Assembly: GCA_002366725.1 (NCBI GenBank)
Contig: DFBT01000036.1
Location: 6,878-21,141 of the forward strand
From: Caldifarciminota bacterium UBA3073
GTDB taxonomy: Bacteria; Hydrothermota; UBA3073
Direction: 5' to 3'
DNA: 14,264 nucleotides
In this document: one piece after another, positions 6,080 through 14,264 of the stretch
How positions within the stretch are numbered: the first letter of the stretch is position 1
Layout: the number at the start of each line of letters is the position of its first letter
Position numbers and translations under genes: made by a program
The notes under the pieces: generated by a model
Told to the model about the DNA's origin: nothing
The model's input: the letters and a program-made list of their open reading frames with translations, nothing else
Databases searched by the model: none

Positions 6080-6835
6080 ATGTGGCTCGTACTGTGTGCA
6101 TCTAATGATATATCCGCTCTCTGGGCGTACCGGGGTTTAGCAGCCCGCGGCCTTACACCACTGGAGTTGGTGAGCGCCGAGATGCTGGCATATAGTGTAC
6201 ACTGGGAACATCGCCTGGGGGCTGATGGAGTGAGTATTGATATTACCCTGGCCGATGGTCGCAGGATCTGCGGCGAAAACGCGCGTGGGGTACTCAATCG
6301 GCTTTTATCGGTGTCATCTGAGCACTTGCTCCTGGCTAACCCGGCTGACCGCGACTATGCGACCCAGGAGCTTGCCGCGTTTTTTACGAGTTGGCTTTAT
6401 GCCCTGCCCCAACCGGTGTTAAACCGACCTACACCGCGGGGTTTATCGGGTCAGTGGAGGCATGTGTCGGAGTGGGTTTGGCTGGCGTCGAAAGCGGGAT
6501 TGCCCGCACCGGACTATCGACAGACCAGCCGCGACCGCGTTGATGGGATGGGCATCGAAAGAGGTCTCGTCCCCATTGGCACACCGGTAAGCACGGTCAT
6601 CGTCGTCGAGGGACACATCGTTGGTACTCCGCTTCCCGCTGAAATACATGAGGGTTGTCGACGCCTTGCCGATCTCTCCGGAACGGGGCTGCTCGGTGTG
6701 GAGTTTGCTGCCGGCTCAGCTGGTTTATGGACATTTGCCGGTGCTACGCCTTTGCCCGATCTGAGATTGGGCGGTCAGGTGTTGTTGGATATAATAGCAT
6801 CCGTACTGAGGGGCGAACTGGAGGAAAACGAATGA
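6080..6835 (+). CDS. Degenerate ATP-grasp-like companion protein
   Basis: A 251-residue protein that looks like a shortened, catalytically dead relative of the ligase that follows. LPQPVLNRPTPRG (109-121) matches APTRVVNRTVPMG of the ligase. Residues 172-244 match its C-terminal lobe. The middle, which in the ligase carries the ATP-binding Lys and hinge, is missing. In the metal-binding loop the ligase has FEVNP, but here FAGAT (219-223) replaces both the Glu and the Asn. ATP hydrolysis is therefore unlikely; a regulatory or substrate-binding subunit is the natural inference. GGCGGAG lies 9 bases before the ATG. The stop TGA overlaps the next ATG (6832-6835), so the two products are probably made in equal amounts and may form a complex. 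Confidence 0.78.
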   Translation: MWLVLCASNDISALWAYRGLAARGLTPLELVSAEMLAYSVHWEHRLGADGVSIDITLADGRRICGENARGVLNRLLSVSSEHLLLANPADRDYATQELAAFFTSWLYALPQPVLNRPTPRGLSGQWRHVSEWVWLASKAGLPAPDYRQTSRDRVDGMGIERGLVPIGTPVSTVIVVEGHIVGTPLPAEIHEGCRRLADLSGTGLLGVEFAAGSAGLWTFAGATPLPDLRLGGQVLLDIIASVLRGELEENE

Positions 6836-7755
6836 TTCTCCTCTGCGGCATTCCATCTGAGACCCCGCTTGCAATGGTGCGGGAGCAGTTGAACAGGTTG
6901 AATGTGCCATATGTTATGTTCAACCAGCGTAAGTTTGCAAGCACTGAGATGGATTTCGAAATATCTCGCGGTCGGGTAACAGGCGAGATACAACTGGAGA
7001 ACCGGAGTTATCGCCTTGAGGATTTCTGCGGTGTCTACACGCGGCTGATGGATGACCGACTTCTACCAGAGCTTAAGGATGAACCAGCGAACTCGCCAAA
7101 ACGATATTACTGTCGCGCCCTGCACGATACACTGATACACTGGTTCGAAGTTGCTCCAACCCGCGTTGTCAATCGTACCGTACCAATGGGGTCAAACTTC
7201 TCCAAACCCTATCAATCGCAACTTATCCGTGAGCAGGGTTTTGCGGTGCCGGAGACCCTTATTACTAATGATCCAGATTTTGTCCGCGAATTTCTCAAAC
7301 AGCACAAGCGGGTAATATACAAGTCGATCAGCGGCATACGTTCCATCGTGCAGACACTGGAGGAGGGAGATTTGAAGCGGTTGGACGCCATTCGTTGGTG
7401 TCCGACGCAATTTCAGCAATTCGTGGAAGGCACTAATGTCAGGGTTCACACCGTGGACACAAAGGTCTTTGCGACAGCTGTCAGCACCGATACGACAGAT
7501 TACCGCTACGCATACAGACAGGGAGGAGAAACTGAACTGAAAGCGATTGAACTCCCCGATGAGCTTGCCAGTAGATGTATCGGGCTTTCCCGGGCACTTG
7601 GACTGGTATTTGCCGGCATTGACCTGAAAATTACACCGGATGAGCAAGTCTTCTGTTTTGAGGTTAACCCTTGCCCAGCCTTCAGCTACTACGAAGCTAA
7701 CACAGGGCAGCCAATCGCTCGGGCCTTGGTTGGCTATTTGGCTGGGACGGGATGA
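6832..7755 (+). CDS. RimK-type ATP-grasp ligase
   Basis: A 307-residue ATP-grasp enzyme expected to couple a carboxylate, activated as acyl phosphate, to an amine or hydroxyl. Visible ATP-grasp residues are Lys125 (NFSKPYQ), Lys164 (RVIYKSISG), the hinge at 196-200 (QFVEG, Glu199), Arg204, Asp264 (AGIDLK), and Glu277 and Asn279 (FEVNPCP) for magnesium. The N-terminal 110 residues are a typical pre-ATP-grasp domain. I chose ATG 6832 over an upstream start at 6655: GGAGG at 6820-6824 precedes it, homologous proteins begin this way (MILLCGIP), and the longer frame would only run antiparallel in phase inside its neighbour. The family resembles protein-modifying ligases such as those for graspetides, but the substrate is unknown. 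The protease next door is the obvious candidate partner. Confidence 0.92.
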   Translation: MILLCGIPSETPLAMVREQLNRLNVPYVMFNQRKFASTEMDFEISRGRVTGEIQLENRSYRLEDFCGVYTRLMDDRLLPELKDEPANSPKRYYCRALHDTLIHWFEVAPTRVVNRTVPMGSNFSKPYQSQLIREQGFAVPETLITNDPDFVREFLKQHKRVIYKSISGIRSIVQTLEEGDLKRLDAIRWCPTQFQQFVEGTNVRVHTVDTKVFATAVSTDTTDYRYAYRQGGETELKAIELPDELASRCIGLSRALGLVFAGIDLKITPDEQVFCFEVNPCPAFSYYEANTGQPIARALVGYLAGTG

Positions 7756-7880
7756 TCTTATAGTACATCCTTCTCAACAGCTTCAAGATGACCCGCAGAA
7801 TGTAAATCCCCTTAAATTTTTTCCTTGATCGCATAGGAAAGCTTACAGTAAGTCGTAGTCCAGAGTATGCATCAGGTGGA

Positions 7881-7940
7881 GATTGCTTCGGGGGTTGCTT
7901 CGCCCATACGGGCTCGCAATGACATCCCTCGCAATGACAT
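7881..7940. repeat. Dispersed element with GATTGCTTCG and CTCGCAATGACAT
   Basis: ATTGC (7882-7886) and GCAAT (7916-7920) are inverted. CTCGCAATGACAT occurs twice (7913-7925 and 7928-7940). GCCCATACGGG (7902-7912) is shared with 231-241. Similar phrases are common as small dispersed repeats in many bacterial genomes. No coding capacity. Confidence 0.6.
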
Positions 7941-7988
7941 TACTCTCGACAGCCACAATAATAAAAAAATCATGGGTGATCTGCGTTT

Positions 7989-8056
7989 ACCCCGTTAAAT
8001 AGAGCTGTTTCAAGAACGCTCTGATATTTATCGTTGTATTATTTATTTAACGGGGT
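7989..8056. repeat. Inverted repeat with 13-bp arms
   Basis: ACCCCGTTAAATA (7989-8001) and TATTTAACGGGGT (8044-8056) are perfect inverted copies around 42 bp. The arms are short and the centre shows no gene. It could be a miniature element or a folded RNA. Confidence 0.6.
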
Positions 8057-8062
8057 GAATCT

Positions 8063-8110
8063 GTCCCGCTTTCTTCGGGATCCCGCCAAAGGCGGGACGT
8101 CCAATTTTTT
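8063..8110 (+). terminator. GC hairpin followed by a T run
   Basis: TCCCGCC (8081-8087) and GGCGGGA (8091-8097) form a 7-bp stem with an AAA loop. GTCCCGC at 8063-8069 can pair alternatively with the same right arm. Six T follow at 8105-8110. It could terminate the ATP-grasp transcript just before the next promoter. Such CCCGCC/GGCGGG hairpins are also dispersed repeats, so the role is not certain. Confidence 0.5.
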
Positions 8111-8112
8111 CC

Positions 8113-8141
8113 TTGACAAATTGCCATTTTTTGATTATAAT
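8113..8141 (+). promoter_or_regulatory. Perfect consensus sigma70 promoter
   Basis: TTGACA (8113-8118), a 17-bp spacer, and TATAAT (8136-8141) match the consensus exactly. Transcription should start near 8148, giving a leader of about 47 bases before the cysteine peptidase gene. No operator is evident, so expression is probably strong and constitutive. Confidence 0.87.
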
Positions 8142-8194
8142 ACAATAAGGGACTTACCCAAAATGGTTTAAGCAAAATTGTGCGGGGAGGATAA

Positions 8195-11100
8195 ATGCGA
8201 AGGTATGTGATAGTTGCTTTTGCGCTACTGGTATCTTATGCTGACTTGATGGCGGAGCTGCACCCGGTGGGTTGTTTGCCGGAGGACCCGACAAAAATAG
8301 CGTGGTTACATAAAGCACGGGTGATAGTCGGACCCACACGGTCAGAAGTTGATTTGTCACCATTTATGCCACCGGTGGGTAATCAGCAAACGCAGGGTTC
8401 ATGTGTGGCGTGGGCGGTTGGCTATTATCATAAGACATATCAAGAATGGTTTGAACACAGATGGGATGTAAATGATTCAACGCACAGATTCAGTCCCGCA
8501 TTCATCTATAACCAGATAAATGGCGGTGTAGATGAAGGCTCACGTTTTTCTGACGCACTGAAAATGCCTGTGTGACCACGGATGTGCAAATCTGATTGAT
8601 TCCCCATACGATCCGAGTGATTCTACTACATGGCCGAGTGAGCAAGCCTATGTCAACGCCATACCGTATCGAAGTGATTCGGCTTACTACTTTTACTGTG
8701 GTGATAATGCGGGCATCAACTCAGTCAAGCAATTACTCTCTGACAGCGTTGTTGTGACTGTAGGTATAGAGGTCTGGAGCACCAATTTTGATAATATAGA
8801 AGATTACGACACGATGTTTTGCGTCGTTGACACGGGGACGGGTTACATTCGCGGTGGTCATGCCGTTACCATGGTGGGTTACGACGACAATAAAATCACA
8901 CACGATGGAACGGGTGCGTTCAGATTAGTCAATTCATGGGGAACTGGCTGGGGAAATGGTGGTTTTTTTTGGATGTCATACGAAGCCGTGAAGCATCCCC
9001 GTCTGTCACAACGATGGATAAATTACACCGTTGACCGTGTCGGCTATTCACCCACGGTGCAAGTGCGTTATAGATTAAATCATCCAACCCGTGGCCGTAT
9101 AGATACCCGGTTGGGTGTAGGTTCAAGTGGAAGCCCGGATTGGATAAAGGATTTCTTTAATTGGAATAAACCAATGCAGGCGGACTGGTCATTCCCCGCT
9201 CATAATATTGTTCTGGATATCTCAGATGGCGACTCTCATCTGGATTCTACCACCGCCAATAATGTCTTCCTCAGATGCATTGATATTCTTTCGGATGGAC
9301 AAGCGGGTTCGATTGAGTATTTTTTCTGCGAACACCTTGGTTGGGGAACGAGTTCAGTATCTTCTGAAACACCACAAAGTATACCCGATGATAGAACGCC
9401 AGCTTATGTGAACCTTTCACTGCAGGGGTCAGTGCCGAACATCTCCGTTACTCCCGATACACTCGTATTCTCGTGCGTAAACTTCACTTTAAAAAAGCTG
9501 CTCGGGCTCAATTCAGCTTCGAGTCTCTCATATCCTACATTCAATTTTCATCATATAGATGTCGGCTTTAAAGGTCCCGGTTTAACGAGAAGAAGGAGAT
9601 CAATTGAGAAAAAAATGCGTATTGGCTTGAATTCAGATGTTATCGAGTCAAGATTATCTGTAAAGAATTCTTTATCAAAGTCGTCGGGTCGCATCTACTC
9701 TTTTAGCGAAATTTACAAAGCAGCTTCCGGTAAAAAAGCTCTTTCAAGGTCTAAAAGTGATGAGGTATATTCGAATCGGCTCGATGGGCGCTCCTCCGAG
9801 GATACCATCCACTTTGACGGACCATATAATAACGATGGTATTGGTCTCACGGCTGGTGGCACATATGAGGCGGGCACAAGGATAACGCCGACAGAGCTTG
9901 CGGGTTATAATGGCTGGTTGACAACAGCTATAATATTTTATCACCACGATACGACAACACATTCTTGTGCTGCGAAGGTATATTCAGCTGGAACAGATAC
10001 TACACCCGGTGCTTTGATAACACAGCGGTCCTATTCTGCTTCTGACTCGGGATGGCACAGGATAGACCTGACAGATCCCGTAGCGCTTGATGCCGGTCAA
10101 GATATATGGGCATCTGTTGAGGTTAAACATGCTGCGGGTGAGTATCCGATAGGAATTGATGCCGGTCCCGCCATTGATGGAAAGGGCGACTGGATATACT
10201 TCGGCGGCACATGGAGTGAATTGCAAGACATTCCCCTTGACTATAACTGGAATGTAAGGGTCATTGTCAGTGCTGGAGATACAGTAAAGACCATGTTAGT
10301 TTGCAATACCGGGAATGTGAGTCTCGATGTCGACAGTATTATTGCAAGTGAAACCTGGATCACAAATGTTTCCCCAACCTCGTTCACTATTCCGCCAGGT
10401 GATAGCCAGAGCGTAACTGTCACAGTGACGAGCGACGCGCTTGGGAACGGAATCCACCATGCAAATCTCTCAATATACTCTGACGACCTCTATGCAAATC
10501 CATATATAGAGCCAGTTAAGTTTGTGATTAGTAGTGCCTCTATCGAACCAGATATCTTTGTTACTCCTGATACACTTGATTTCTCATATGGTAAGGGTGC
10601 GGCTTCAGGACCCTCTTTCCTTGAATCCGACGAGGACATGCGGGGACTTGCATTCGCTGCCCGCAGTATGGAAGATGTTAACAGATACTCAAGGAGTCCG
10701 GATGATACCATCTATTATGATGATGGTACTGGATACTTTGCTTATCAGGGGACATATAATGCCCTTTACTGGGCAGTGAGATTCACACCCGTTCAGCCCT
10801 GTACGGTGAAGGCGGGAATGGTGATGACCTGGGTTTATACGGGGAATGCACCTGCCTGTAGTCTCTTTGTCTGGGATGATGTGAGTGGACAGCCAGGATC
10901 TATGGTAGCGGGTCCGTTTACATTCACTGCAGACAATGCGTTCGTAACGGTTCCGATCACCCCCGAATATACGGATGCCGATGACTTCTGGGTTGGTTAT
11001 TATCTCCCTTGGTATTCTCCCGGTGATACGACCTATGCTTTGACGGATTCGAGCTCAGAGTATGGTTCCAGGCAGAGTATTTCAGCAGACCGTTTATCCT

Positions 11101-11741
11101 GGACTGTGAATCCGGGTCTCAGTGGAGATCTGATGATAAGGGCGATAGTATCTTATGAAGGTGTGGGGATCGATACGGTGGAGACGATGGTGGTTCACAA
11201 TACGGGAACTGCGAATCTCAATGTTACGAGTATTGCCGGGAGTGAGACATGGATCACCGGTATATCTCCAACCTCATTTACCGTCCCTCCGGGTGATAGC
11301 CAGAATGTAACCGTCACCGTGACGAGGGATGGACTTGCGAATGGAACTCACTATGCCTATCTCTCCATATACTCCGATGACCCCGATGAGAATCCATACT
11401 CGGAGCCCGTAAAATTCATAGTCATCGCCGGCACGGAAATTATTGAAGAGGAAACCGCGCCGGAAGTCTTTTTCCTTTCCCAGAACTACCCAAATCCATT
11501 TAATCATACTACCGTCATAGAATTCGGACTCGCAAAGGATTCATATGTAAACATCTCCATCTACAACCTCGCGGGTCAGAGAGTTACCACACTTATGAAC
11601 AGACCAAATGAAGCGGGTTATTACAAGATAAATTGGAGTGGTATGAATGATAAAGGAATGAAGGTGTCTCCCGGAATCTACTTTATCAGCTTTATTACCG
11701 GCGACTATAAATCTGTTAAGAAACTGCTACTCATCAGATGA
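8195..11741 (+). CDS. Secreted papain-like cysteine peptidase with Ig-like modules and sorting domain, one frameshift
   Basis: Read through one frameshift this is a 1181-residue protein. Residues 1-20 are a signal peptide (hydrophobic core IVAFALLVSYADLMA). The papain domain has Gln64 and Cys70 (NQQTQGSCVAWA), His222 (GGHAVTMVGYDD) and Asn246 (LVNSWGTGWG). Two module pairs follow, each a jelly-roll-like segment and an Ig-like segment. The last 90 residues are a sorting domain (SQNYPNPFN and onward to KKLLLIR) of the type IX secretion kind. The first frame ends at TGA 8573-8575. Dropping one C of CC at 8567-8568 joins ALKM to LCDHGCANL, as expected for the family, and no stop lies between 8568 and the next long frame. 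The apparent start at 8754 is therefore internal. GGGGAGG precedes ATG 8195. The shift may be a sequencing or assembly error, a recent mutation, or phase variation. Confidence 0.87.
10278..10530 (+). repeat. First Ig-like repeat of the cysteine peptidase
   Basis: Encodes 84 residues (DTVKTMLVCNTG onward to EPVKFVI) that align without gaps with 11172-11424, with 58 identities (69%). Each copy is preceded by a VTPDTLxFS strand, a variable linker and a jelly-roll-like segment starting DTI(H/Y)(F/Y). The fold resembles the ASH/BACON type of beta-sandwich domain often found beside sorting domains. Probably a cell-surface spacer or binding module. Confidence 0.8.
11172..11424 (+). repeat. Second Ig-like repeat of the cysteine peptidase
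   Basis: Partner of 10278-10530. The SETWIT, SPTSFT, PPGDSQ, VTVTVT and LSIYSDD blocks are conserved. It lies directly before the sorting domain. Confidence 0.8.
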
Positions 11742-11809
11742 CATCGCGTGGCACTGTTTGAGGACACAATTGCACAATTGGGGTGTATCGGCAAGACCGT
11801 TATGTTAAA

Positions 11810-11933
11810 CACTCTGAGGCGTTTATGTGACAGGCAAAGCAACGCTGTCGCACAAGAAAATCTCAGAGTGCGCAGAGATGAAGAAGGGCTAGCAAAGTTG
11901 GGTCTTCGTAGTTTAATATTTATTTAACTTTGC
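11810..11933. repeat. Two small inverted repeats after the peptidase gene
   Basis: CACTCTGAG (11810-11818) pairs with CTCAGAGTG (11862-11870), and GCAAAGTT (11892-11899) with AACTTTGC (11926-11933). The sequence is non-coding in all frames as far as I can see. Neither hairpin is followed by a T run. Confidence 0.5.
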
Positions 11934-11944
11934 ATTTTACTATG

Positions 11945-11996
11945 CCTGCCTGGCGCCTGCCCCGCCTTGGCGGGGGTAGGCAGGTAATTTTGATTT
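11945..11996 (+). terminator. GC-rich hairpin and T-rich tail between convergent genes
   Basis: CCCCGCC (11960-11966) and GGCGGGG (11969-11975) form the inner stem. CCTGCC (11945-11950) and GGCAGG (11979-11984) form an outer one. T-rich sequence follows on the plus strand. Its position between the plus-strand peptidase and the minus-strand gene suits a terminator for the peptidase; on the minus strand the tail is less T-rich. The core is also a common dispersed repeat. Confidence 0.6.
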
Positions 11997-14264
11997 TTAA
12001 TGTTTGATTTTGGCTATCCTGTTTACTACATAGAATACTACGAGCAGAAAGAGGCTGCTCAGTTTAACCAAAGCCACAACGAGAGATGTTGTGGCAAGTC
12101 CCAAGATGGGCAACAGAGCCGTTCCCCCGATCATACCTGCTATCCACCCACCCAAAAGGTCGCAACCGTAAAGTAGCCCCGATGTTCTACTTATGTCTCC
12201 CGCTCTCTCGAGGTATATCTTGTTTGCCAGGGGGAACTGTGCGCCAACGAAGCCACCACAGATGAACGATAGGAGGAAGAAGAGGAAGGGAGGGGGAGAG
12301 TAGAGTGAAGAGAGAAGAAGAGAGAAAGATGTGGCGAGTAGGAATACGCACAGGTCTAAGCATAAAAAGGTAGTTAAACCGCATCTATTCAGCCTGCGGT
12401 TAATAATAAATCCACCGGTTCCGGTGCCCGCCATAAACAGCGCCGTGAGTAGTCCTATCATCTGATAGACATAACCATACAGTGACTGGAATGTAAATAT
12501 TATGATGAGGTCAAATATCATCCCCGCAAACCCGGATGTAACAATGGCAAAGGTTACAGTAGTACCCGACAGCCTTGTCACAAGTTTCCTTCGACTTCCG
12601 ATAGTTATGAAAGCGAGTATTATTACAATCAGGATGGAGAGTGGCAGCATTACCGTGGATATACTTATCCCCTCAAACCTGTCAAAGAAGCCGCTCGTAT
12701 ACGGAGATGATTGCGTGTTCCAGTATGCGAGGTAATAGAATACCGAGGATGGAAGATAGTCCGAGTTTCCTTTTGCGTTCACCTTTTGTATCGATTTGTT
12801 GAACCAGTTTAGTCGATGTTTGTCGAGTTTATAAGTGATGCAGGGCGGTGTGAGAAAGTTCAAATCGAGTTGCCTTTGAATCAATCTCCTTTGAATGGAT
12901 TCCTCAATATTTGTGTAATGATGAGAAGATGCGATGTACATATTGATCTCCCCCGGGACTATTCTTACAAATGTATATACGGATCTCATTGCATTCAACA
13001 CCGATACATTCAATTTTCGGAGTTCGGGGGAGAGATAGGAGAGAGAACCGGGCAGGCCGAGGATTAGGAATCCATTATCCTTGAGTTTTGATCTGGCGAT
13101 GGAGAAGAATTCCCTTGTGAAGAGACGGTTTGTCTGGAGGTCGGATGGAGAATCGATACCCACGAAAATTGCGTCGTATTTCAGGGGAGTCCTCTCTATG
13201 AAGAGTCTTCCGTCGATACAGTTAACATTTACCCTCTCGCTTTTAAGTTCGGTCTCTGTCAGTGGTGTGGGAAATTTACGCAGAAGTCTGATTATGAGGG
13301 GGTCGAGTTCGCAGTAATCCACCCTTTTCACCGATGGGTGTTTGAGTATTTCGTATATATATCCGCCCGCCCCCCCACCGATAATCAGTATATCCTCGGG
13401 GTGCGGGAGAATAAGCATGGGGATGTGAACGAATTCCTCTTCAGAAGCCACATCCGGAACAGGTGTCGTAATAACGGGGACACCATCAGAAAAAAATGTA
13501 TACTGGTTTTCTCTCTCGCTCACAAGTATATTTCCATAGATCGAATTTTCAGAATCGATTATGTTCTGTCCCTTCCACTGTTTATCGATTGAAAGTTTGT
13601 CCATTTTATATGTGAGGGGGGAAAAGAGTATAATACCGAAGAGAAGGAGGAGAGGAAAGGGAAGTATATATCTTCTCTTAAGCAGCACACAGATTGCGAG
13701 ATTTATTATCGATATGCCAAGTGTAATCTGGAGGGAATGGAAATGGGGGATGAGGAGATAGGTGATTATCACACCCCCGAGAATTGTTCCCACGGTCTCG
13801 TAGATGTAAACATCTCCTATCTGTTGTGCGGCATTGTCTATGCGCTCCGACTGTGTGGTCTTGCGGTCTGCATGTATCCTGCAGGCAAATGTGAAGAGTG
13901 CACCGTGGATTATACTTACGGGGGCGAGAATGAAAAGTGAGTATCCCACGATTGACAGAAGTCCCAGACTCTCACCGGGGGTGGGGAGGAGGTATCCCTT
14001 CAAGATACGGGTGAGAAAGATCGAGAGTGGGAGGAATAGGGCAAATATGGTCTGCCAGTTTATAAACTTTTTTATTCTCTCCCCAGAATATTCAATTCTT
14101 CTTCCGATAAATATGGCACCGATGGACTCCAACAGTAGCCAGTTAGCGAGCACCATACCTATGGATAATTCATTGCCGTAGAAGACGAGCAGGAGTTCCC
14201 TTAAAAGCAAAGTCTCCGCGCAGATGCCACTTGCGCCCATTATCAGAATTGCCCAGATAAACAT
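11997..14264 (-). CDS. Membrane protein with internal spermidine-synthase-like domain
   Basis: 755 residues are visible, starting with an ATG at the very edge of the window, so a few more N-terminal residues upstream cannot be excluded. About residues 1-215 are a hydrophobic block of several membrane helices (LLLRELLLVFYGNELSIG near the start). Residues 235-445 are a Rossmann-like domain: GGGAGG (296-301), Glu319 (YCELD) and Asp351 (CIDGR) for nucleotide binding, and Asp371 (VGIDSPSDLQTNRLFT) at the usual catalytic loop. Residues 535-750 are a second membrane block. Such fused spermidine-synthase/transporter-like proteins are widespread, but their reaction is mostly untested; aminopropyl transfer or a related reaction at the membrane is the family-based guess. 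It is a single convergent gene with no partner in view. Confidence 0.88.
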   Translation of the reverse strand: MFIWAILIMGASGICAETLLLRELLLVFYGNELSIGMVLANWLLLESIGAIFIGRRIEYSGERIKKFINWQTIFALFLPLSIFLTRILKGYLLPTPGESLGLLSIVGYSLFILAPVSIIHGALFTFACRIHADRKTTQSERIDNAAQQIGDVYIYETVGTILGGVIITYLLIPHFHSLQITLGISIINLAICVLLKRRYILPFPLLLLFGIILFSPLTYKMDKLSIDKQWKGQNIIDSENSIYGNILVSERENQYTFFSDGVPVITTPVPDVASEEEFVHIPMLILPHPEDILIIGGGAGGYIYEILKHPSVKRVDYCELDPLIIRLLRKFPTPLTETELKSERVNVNCIDGRLFIERTPLKYDAIFVGIDSPSDLQTNRLFTREFFSIARSKLKDNGFLILGLPGSLSYLSPELRKLNVSVLNAMRSVYTFVRIVPGEINMYIASSHHYTNIEESIQRRLIQRQLDLNFLTPPCITYKLDKHRLNWFNKSIQKVNAKGNSDYLPSSVFYYLAYWNTQSSPYTSGFFDRFEGISISTVMLPLSILIVIILAFITIGSRRKLVTRLSGTTVTFAIVTSGFAGMIFDLIIIFTFQSLYGYVYQMIGLLTALFMAGTGTGGFIINRRLNRCGLTTFLCLDLCVFLLATSFSLLLSSLYSPPPFLFFLLSFICGGFVGAQFPLANKIYLERAGDISRTSGLLYGCDLLGGWIAGMIGGTALLPILGLATTSLVVALVKLSSLFLLVVFYVVNRIAKIKH

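Larger units (their letters stand above)
7756..8080. other. Gene-free, repeat-rich spacer
   Basis: No gene seen. It contains dispersed repeats (next entries) and one copy (7815-7828) of a 14-bp sequence, AATTTTTTCCTTGA, that recurs at 8103-8116 as part of the following promoter. Just after the ligase stop there is no clear terminator. Confidence 0.6.

Noticed and set aside
6655..6831. 59-codon N-terminal extension of the ATP-grasp gene
   Set aside because: It lies wholly inside the companion gene in another frame. The ATG at 6832 has a good ribosome binding site and gives the usual family N-terminus.
7989..8056. Insertion sequence
   Set aside because: The element is only 68 bp, has no transposase and no clear target-site duplication directly at its ends.
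8754..8756. GTG as a start of a separate 995-residue protein
   Set aside because: The frame is open upstream to 8568 with family-like papain sequence, so this is an internal codon of a frameshifted gene.

Overview
The window looks like a piece of the chromosome of an uncultivated bacterium from the FCB side of the tree (lineages of the WOR-3, Zixibacteria or Cloacimonadota kind). The main clue is the C-terminal sorting domain on the papain-like protein, with its NYPNPFN motif. Supporting clues are a long membrane protein fused to a spermidine-synthase-like domain, sigma70-type promoters, and many short GC-rich dispersed repeats between genes. No marker gene allows a firm assignment. There are no tRNA or rRNA genes, no CRISPR array and no recognisable insertion sequence.

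Layout. 1-1043 is nearly gene-free but full of structure: a nested inverted repeat, a good orphan promoter, degenerate repeats of about 94 bp, and three copies of an identical palindrome. 1044-2005 holds two nearly identical single-domain response regulators made by a local duplication of about 400 bp. 2199-7755 carries five genes in one direction: a 615-residue beta-rich protein of unknown function; a 93-residue copy of a protease N-terminal domain; a chymotrypsin-fold serine protease with a Lys/Glu-rich tail; a degenerate ATP-grasp-like protein; and a RimK-type ATP-grasp ligase that overlaps it by 4 bp. From about 4160 this stretch is visibly richer in G+C than its flanks. 7756-8194 is a repeat-rich gap ending in a perfect consensus promoter. 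8195-11741 is a secreted papain-like cysteine peptidase with Ig-like modules and a type IX-style sorting domain, interrupted by one frameshift. 11742-11996 is a terminator region between convergent genes. 11997-14264 is a minus-strand membrane protein with an internal spermidine-synthase-like domain.

How the genes may work together. The most unusual unit is 4179-7755. The serine protease has a complete catalytic triad and no signal peptide. Its N-terminal domain also exists as a free-standing neighbour, which could act as inhibitor or partner. Immediately downstream lies an ATP-grasp amide/ester ligase with a catalytically dead homologue as its likely subunit. A plausible but unproven reading is a cytoplasmic protease system whose protein or peptide is modified by side-chain or terminal ligation. 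The secreted cysteine peptidase has its own promoter and appears to be a separate system.
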